From contig NZ_JAACGD010000105.1 in assembly GCF_022810445.1 (NCBI RefSeq), positions 1 to 21,644 of the forward strand: a DNA stretch of 21,644 nt, written 5' to 3'. Position numbers and translations under genes: made by a program. Source of the stretch: Candidatus Cardinium sp. cBcalN2 (GTDB taxonomy: Bacteria > Bacteroidota > Bacteroidia > Cytophagales > Amoebophilaceae). Of the stretch, positions 16,807 to 21,644 are shown piece after piece. Each line of letters starts with the position of its first letter. The first letter of the stretch is position 1. The notes below the pieces were generated by a model. That model did not search any database. It saw only the letters and a list, made by a program, of their open reading frames with translations, and was not told the DNA's origin.

Positions 16807-18888
16807 ATGTCGTTTAGTATGCTACGTTTTGTTATAATATTCATCTTACTGTTTTTGCTAAAACCTGCTTGTACAAAAGAAAGATTAGCTAAACTTAAGC
16901 CAAGTGACACCATAATAGGATTTACAGGCTGCTACGTTATATTGACTACTATATTGGATTATATAACTGGTTCTGCTATCTATTGGTATGTACTTCAATT
17001 TATTACGGCTATTTGGCTTATAAGTTATGCAGTAGATGCCAACAAACAAATCCCATCCTGGAAAATGGGTCGGTGTTGGTTGATAAGTATAGTTTTTTGC
17101 CTGCCTATAAATGTGCTTTGGCACTGGTTAGGGGCAATTGACCCGCCATCTATTTTCACATTAGCCTTATCTGCAGCTCATTTATCGCTAACATTATTCG
17201 TATTGCCTTTATATATAAGCATAAAGCTTGTAACTCTTATGCTACTGGTTATTGTTTACGCCATATGTTACAAGCATACGCATCTATTACTATCAGAATC
17301 AGGGCTGTATTTTATATCGATGTTGGGATTAGCCTTGATCATTTTTTCCATTATTGCTTATAATAAGCGTAAGCTAGCCGGCTCCAAACATCATGACCGA
17401 TACCTAAAAAACAAAATAAAAGAAAAACAAATAACCCAAGAGGATCCGCAAAATCAAAAAGTATGTGGCGTATATTCAGATTTAGAAATGGTTCGGAATA
17501 ATCCAAAAGGAGCTCACGCTTTTATAGATCAAATCATGCAAGAAGTGACACAATTTATTGCTTACTTAGATGATAAGCCTCTTTATAAGGAAGATTTAGA
17601 TGTTATTATGAAGAATTTTATTATTTGGGATATTTTTTTAAAGCAACGCGCTAGATCTAAGAATCATATAATCTTACTGCCGGTAGAAATTAGCCTAGAT
17701 GAACTAGTGCGAAAGTTAGAAGTTGCCTTAGAATTGGAAAGTAGGGAGCATGCTGTGCCAAAGTTATTAATAGAGTCCAAAGATGATAAACTTCCTAAAA
17801 AAATCATTTGTGATGTGAGCCAGATGGTTTGCTTATTGACACCTATTGTGTTAAGTATTGCTAACCTAAATGGCTCAAAGGATTTTTGTGTAAAAATTCA
17901 ATTATATACCACCTACCTGAATTACGCGTTACACCATCCTTACGAGGCTAAATCGACAAATGTACGTTCTCCTGCTATAGCTTTAGTGATTGGTAACGCT
18001 ACGCTTCCTGAAGATATCTTGACCAATATTAGACCTTATTATGAATATACTACCACAGGTAGTGAATTCCGTTGGCACAGTGTTTCACAGAAAGAATTAG
18101 AATGGAGAAATATAGAAAAACGAACCATAGAACAGATTGTTCGTACCCACTATGGTTACTTGCAATTTCCCCCTTCATCTAAAAAACCGATACTTATAGT
18201 AGTACCTTGTGATGTAACTGCTGTACGGGATGAGATGATTGCTAGAATACTGCCTTCAGATGATGCCATTACTCACAAAGAATATGAGGAATCTATGGTT
18301 ATGTTAACTAAAGCCTATAACAATCTCTGTACGGTAGCTGAGATGCGTACCATTGTATTGGATGAGCTTTTTTTATTAGTAAGGCGTTGTTATGGTTTCA
18401 GAAGACATGTATCAGGGCAATTATTCTATATCCGTGCATTGGGTATTGCGCAATTAGTAGCAGAGTGGGTGCCTGCTCAACCAAGACCTGTTTATTTTAG
18501 CTTAATTTATGGTTTAGTCCGTTATGCAGGTCTGCCACTTGCTTATGTTAAAGCCAATTATAGTGTAGATGTCTACTCTTTTGTAGAAAGAACGATCACT
18601 GTTAATAATCGCCAAGAGATGGAACCATGTGGACTTTACGTAGGTAATCGCCTCAAACGCATCATCAATAGAGAACAACTTTTTGTACTCTGCGTTAAAT
18701 TTGCGGAACGGCTTTATGACTTACGTCATGCCAAAGACTATATTCACCTGGAAGAGGTAAAAAATATGGCCCGAGAAACCTTGACGGTAGATATTGAACT
18801 TGGAAAGAAGTATTTGAATGCTAGGATTGTAGAACAACTAGTAGAAGCCGCTAATAAGGCACTGCAGTTTTGTGAAGGTATCTGTTAA
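16807..18888 (+). CDS. Membrane protein: degenerate histidine-kinase-like region plus inactive RelA/SpoT-type HD domain, paralogue of the 12431-14626 gene product
   Basis: This 693-residue protein has the same plan as its inverted neighbour and matches it along its whole length from KERLAKLKPSD onward, but its N-terminus is about 45 residues shorter because the linker before the first shared helix is missing. It has membrane helices to about residue 185 (with LPINVLWHWL), a kinase-like region (about 240-475, with VRTHYGYLQFP) and an HD-like domain (about 500-672). The HD domain is more eroded than in the 731-residue copy: the HD pair is Tyr568-Gly569 and the ED pair is Arg572-Tyr573, while the later positions are Glu and Asp as in its paralogue. 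Phosphohydrolase activity is therefore unlikely. MEPCGLYVGN and REQLFVLC are conserved between the pair and may be a new functional surface. It ends 10 bp from the stop of the convergent symporter-HD gene. Confidence 0.75.
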   Translation: MSFSMLRFVIIFILLFLLKPACTKERLAKLKPSDTIIGFTGCYVILTTILDYITGSAIYWYVLQFITAIWLISYAVDANKQIPSWKMGRCWLISIVFCLPINVLWHWLGAIDPPSIFTLALSAAHLSLTLFVLPLYISIKLVTLMLLVIVYAICYKHTHLLLSESGLYFISMLGLALIIFSIIAYNKRKLAGSKHHDRYLKNKIKEKQITQEDPQNQKVCGVYSDLEMVRNNPKGAHAFIDQIMQEVTQFIAYLDDKPLYKEDLDVIMKNFIIWDIFLKQRARSKNHIILLPVEISLDELVRKLEVALELESREHAVPKLLIESKDDKLPKKIICDVSQMVCLLTPIVLSIANLNGSKDFCVKIQLYTTYLNYALHHPYEAKSTNVRSPAIALVIGNATLPEDILTNIRPYYEYTTTGSEFRWHSVSQKELEWRNIEKRTIEQIVRTHYGYLQFPPSSKKPILIVVPCDVTAVRDEMIARILPSDDAITHKEYEESMVMLTKAYNNLCTVAEMRTIVLDELFLLVRRCYGFRRHVSGQLFYIRALGIAQLVAEWVPAQPRPVYFSLIYGLVRYAGLPLAYVKANYSVDVYSFVERTITVNNRQEMEPCGLYVGNRLKRIINREQLFVLCVKFAERLYDLRHAKDYIHLEEVKNMARETLTVDIELGKKYLNARIVEQLVEAANKALQFCEGIC

Positions 18889-18898
18889 ATAGTATATG

Positions 18899-21644
18899 TT
18901 ATTCTTTTTGATTTAAAATTGTTTTGCAAATGTAACTCATTTCCGGTACCCACTGCGCAATGTTGTTTTTTTTAGCCCATGGAATATAAAATGTTATCGT
19001 TTCTTGTGCAATTCTTTTTTGGTCTACTAGTTTACGAAAAAGCAAGGTTCTCAGGTTATGGAGTCTGTCAGCTAGCTTAACCTGTACTACACGAATATCT
19101 TTACATTGGTCTAACAAATTTTTATTTTCTTTATCATCTAATTTCCATCGGTAACCACTCGTATTGTAATGAGTCACCATATTTACAATATAAGCCACTT
19201 GAGCGCCATACATTAGTTCCACTTGGGTGAGTGGAATCAGTGTATCTTCTACTACATCATGCAACAAGCCAGCTAGAATCGTTGTAGGATCTTTAGTGAT
19301 CTCTAATAGTATTTTAGCCACTGCCATAGGATGGGTATAGTAGGGTGCACCAGATTTACGTGTTACCAATCCGTGCGCATTTTTAATAAACCTAATGGTT
19401 TTTTCTATCATTTCTTTCGTCAAAGTAGTTTCCATAGTAAGCAGTGCTACTAACTCTTGTTCTTGCGCTATACTTTCTTTTGTTTCGCTTGTTTTATAGC
19501 TCAAGGTAGTAGGGTCGTAAGTTTTAAAACGCATCACTTTTTCACCATTTACGGGTAATACATAGCCATAGGTTAAAGTTTCTTTGGTTTGTATGATGGT
19601 GTCATAACCATCATGTGCTTGTACAATTTGCCTACTTTCTGCTTGATAAAGTTGATTTTCTGACTTAGGTAGATGGTTATAGAGGGCATCATGCTTGATA
19701 TCATATATTCGTTTTACGCTTGGTATATGGTTATCTGTACTGATAAAAAAAGCTAGTGCACGCAAAGTAAGTGCATGGTTGTTAGATGGTATAGTATTTT
19801 GATAGTCATAACGTAAAAACGTATCAGCAATGGTTAAGGTGACCATATGATCTGTTGCTTGCTCACTTTTGCTGATTTCGAATAAGTTTACAGTTAAAAG
19901 ACGTTCAAAAAGACCCGGATCGGCTATCAGATGCATTATTTTTGTTTGGTTCCGTAATAGTAAAGCGATAGGTTCTCCTAACTTAAGCGCTGTATTATGT
20001 GCCCGTAAGATAGCTAAATCAATGGCTACTGGCTTTACTACTTTTTTATTAAGTGTTAGGATACGTTCTTCTTTCACCCTGTTTAGTAAAAAATTGCTAA
20101 ACTTGTCGAACCGTTTGATAAAACGGTTGATTTCTCCCCCAAGTTGTGCTTGACCATTTTTGTAGAAGTAAGAACAAGGCGCTTGCAATATGGCACTCAT
20201 TTCTTCTAGCATTTTATTACCATAGATAGGATGCAGTTTAGACCAGTTCACTTGGTTATAGATTAATTCTAATGCTGCTTTGCGTTCATAAACTCTGGCT
20301 AATGCTATGATTTTGAGCTTCATATCTATTTTATCACGTAGATATTTATATATAGCAAAACCTACTAGAGTAGGCATTAAAATAGTTATAGCTAAAACAA
20401 ATTCTATAGAAATTATCCTATAAATAGAGAAAAATGAATTTAAACACGCTACATGGGGTGGTATAAATTTGTGTAGGATCATGGCTATACTGAACATAAT
20501 AATTCCTGCTTTCAAGGACAGAAGGACTATTCCTAAAGCTAGGTTAACGATAGACAACATATAAACTATAGGCCTAAAATGGCCTAATTTTGCAAATTGT
20601 ATACTGGAAAGAAAAAGTAATATAAATAATAGAATAGGCCATGCCCCATGCAATATGGGACTACCTGTTGGGTTATACCTCTTAAAAGATGGGTAGATGA
20701 TTAAAATAGTTCCACAAGCTATTACCGAAATATACCAATAAATATAACGTGAAAAGTAGTCTTTTTCCATATAGAAAAGGGCCATCAAGGTGTTGATTAT
20801 TATATAAACACCCAATACCATAAAAGTGCTTGTTCTTTTTGGGAAACAATTTTTCCAGTATGCTTTCGTAAAGCATAATTTGCAATTTTGTAGTCTTCTT
20901 AACCACCAGCGCTTGGTTTCTTGATTTTGTAAATCCAGTGCAGTAAGATCTTTAACGCCTATCCAGCCAGTATTAGGGCGTTTAGGAAGGAGATAATGAT
21001 TGATAATCAGCATAAATAAGTTTAAAAACAGGGCTTGGAGTATAGATAAGTTTACTATAGAAGATAGGATCATATTAATCGCCATGTTTAATAAAACAGC
21101 AATTGAATGAGGTTTAAAGCCAAAACTAGCCATGATCAGTGGAATAATAAAAGTAAGGTAATAAAGCCCTGTTATATCAAACACTTTTGCGTAATCAATA
21201 GGATAACAGGTTATACACATACTTGTTATACCTACTAAAACAGAGATAATCCGTGTAGTCTTGAGTTGGTATTTGGTTAGCCATTTAGGTGAACCAACTA
21301 TTACGGGTAATACATCATGGGTAAGTAAAACAGTAGAAGTATGTAAACAAGAATCAATCGTTGACATAATTAAAGCAATGATAGCAGTCACTAAAATCCC
21401 GAGCATACCAGGAAAGTATGCAAGCTGGATCAAGTAATCTATAACATGCTGATTGGTTCCGATAACATGATCACCTAAATGTACCGCTACAGCAATGGTA
21501 AAAAAAAGTATAATCAAGCTGGCTTCTATCATGATCCTTTTATACAAAGTTTTGGCTGCCTCTTTTGTAGAGGCAGTCATATAAAAACGTTGAATAGATG
21601 GAGGATCAAATATAGAGAACACAGCCTGTAGTAGTTGATATTTA
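18899..21644 (-). CDS. Sodium:solute symporter - histidine-kinase-like - RelA/SpoT HD hydrolase fusion (5' end outside window)
   Basis: The frame is open to the window edge, so the real start is outside; GTG at 21622 is not it. Numbering is from that codon (907 residues seen). Residues 1-210 are the C-terminal half of a sodium:solute symporter domain, with the STIDS signature of the sodium-site helix at 87-91. Further membrane helices follow (about 266-425). Residues 440-690 resemble a worn histidine kinase: IADPGLFERLLTVNL is N-box-like and IVQAHDGYD stands where AHGG sits. No H-box or ATP lid is seen. Residues 730-890 are a RelA/SpoT HD domain with all residues expected for (p)ppGpp hydrolysis: Arg755, His764, His788-Asp789, Glu792-Asp793, Asp852 and Asn856. 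No synthetase domain follows. It recalls CbrA-type symporter-kinases, but with an HD output. The protein presumably couples a transported or sensed solute to alarmone breakdown. Confidence 0.85.
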   Translation of the reverse strand, partial: KYQLLQAVFSIFDPPSIQRFYMTASTKEAAKTLYKRIMIEASLIILFFTIAVAVHLGDHVIGTNQHVIDYLIQLAYFPGMLGILVTAIIALIMSTIDSCLHTSTVLLTHDVLPVIVGSPKWLTKYQLKTTRIISVLVGITSMCITCYPIDYAKVFDITGLYYLTFIIPLIMASFGFKPHSIAVLLNMAINMILSSIVNLSILQALFLNLFMLIINHYLLPKRPNTGWIGVKDLTALDLQNQETKRWWLRRLQNCKLCFTKAYWKNCFPKRTSTFMVLGVYIIINTLMALFYMEKDYFSRYIYWYISVIACGTILIIYPSFKRYNPTGSPILHGAWPILLFILLFLSSIQFAKLGHFRPIVYMLSIVNLALGIVLLSLKAGIIMFSIAMILHKFIPPHVACLNSFFSIYRIISIEFVLAITILMPTLVGFAIYKYLRDKIDMKLKIIALARVYERKAALELIYNQVNWSKLHPIYGNKMLEEMSAILQAPCSYFYKNGQAQLGGEINRFIKRFDKFSNFLLNRVKEERILTLNKKVVKPVAIDLAILRAHNTALKLGEPIALLLRNQTKIMHLIADPGLFERLLTVNLFEISKSEQATDHMVTLTIADTFLRYDYQNTIPSNNHALTLRALAFFISTDNHIPSVKRIYDIKHDALYNHLPKSENQLYQAESRQIVQAHDGYDTIIQTKETLTYGYVLPVNGEKVMRFKTYDPTTLSYKTSETKESIAQEQELVALLTMETTLTKEMIEKTIRFIKNAHGLVTRKSGAPYYTHPMAVAKILLEITKDPTTILAGLLHDVVEDTLIPLTQVELMYGAQVAYIVNMVTHYNTSGYRWKLDDKENKNLLDQCKDIRVVQVKLADRLHNLRTLLFRKLVDQKRIAQETITFYIPWAKKNNIAQWVPEMSYICKTILNQKE

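Noticed and set aside
12431..18888. The inverted pair of paralogous genes as an invertible switch
   Set aside because: The copies are clearly diverged at nucleotide level and differ in N-terminal length, so efficient homologous inversion is unlikely; no invertase gene is present.
21620..21622. GTG as the true start of the symporter-HD protein
   Set aside because: The frame stays open to the window edge (KYQLLQAV precedes it), and the visible symporter part is only the C-terminal half of that domain.

Overview
The window is AT-rich, with low-GC codons in every gene, and reads as part of a reduced chromosome from an intracellular Bacteroidota. The Amoebophilaceae type (Amoebophilus/Cardinium) is my best guess. 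The guess rests on the style of the proteins (FtsH, the ddl-PASTA pair, MreB, Mn-type SOD), the lack of any biosynthetic operon, a decayed Rpn-type nuclease gene, long gene-free stretches with repeats, and CTTGAT...ATCAAG repeat modules that I associate with Cytophagales-type genomes. This is inference from protein style; no rRNA or marker gene is present to settle it.

Positions 1-3050: yidD (+) is flanked by pieces of a dispersed repeat. It faces mreB, which lies downstream of an lpxH-like phosphodiesterase gene; both are on the minus strand. A 550-bp decayed stretch then holds the remnant of an Rpn-family nuclease gene. Positions 3035-8467: a minus-strand housekeeping block, read in the order tadA, sodA, ftsH, ddl and a three-PASTA membrane protein. 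Four 11-bp A-tract repeats lie upstream of ftsH. Together with mreB, this block covers envelope and peptidoglycan work (D-Ala-D-Ala ligation, a PASTA wall-binding protein, a shape-determining actin), membrane protein quality control (FtsH, YidD), oxygen defence (SOD) and tRNA wobble editing (TadA).

Positions 8468-9277 are 810 bp without a convincing gene. An M3 oligopeptidase gene (+) follows and faces an orphan rfbB (-). The 332 bp between them hold a perfect 19-bp hairpin, a 90-bp imperfect palindrome and a second copy of the repeat near yidD. A third, partial, inverted copy lies on the other side of rfbB.

Positions 12431-21644 are the most unusual part. Three large membrane proteins share one plan: a multi-helix membrane region, a degenerate histidine-kinase-like region and a C-terminal RelA/SpoT-type HD domain. 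The right-most one (cut by the window edge) also carries part of a sodium:solute symporter domain and keeps every residue expected for (p)ppGpp hydrolysis. The other two are close paralogues in inverted orientation and have lost most of those residues. Between them lie a tRNA-Gln gene and a gene for an apparently exported coiled-coil protein with a ClpP-fold domain and an intact Ser-His-Asp triad. I propose, as inference, a membrane-sensing (p)ppGpp-hydrolase system with one active member and two pseudo-enzyme partners.
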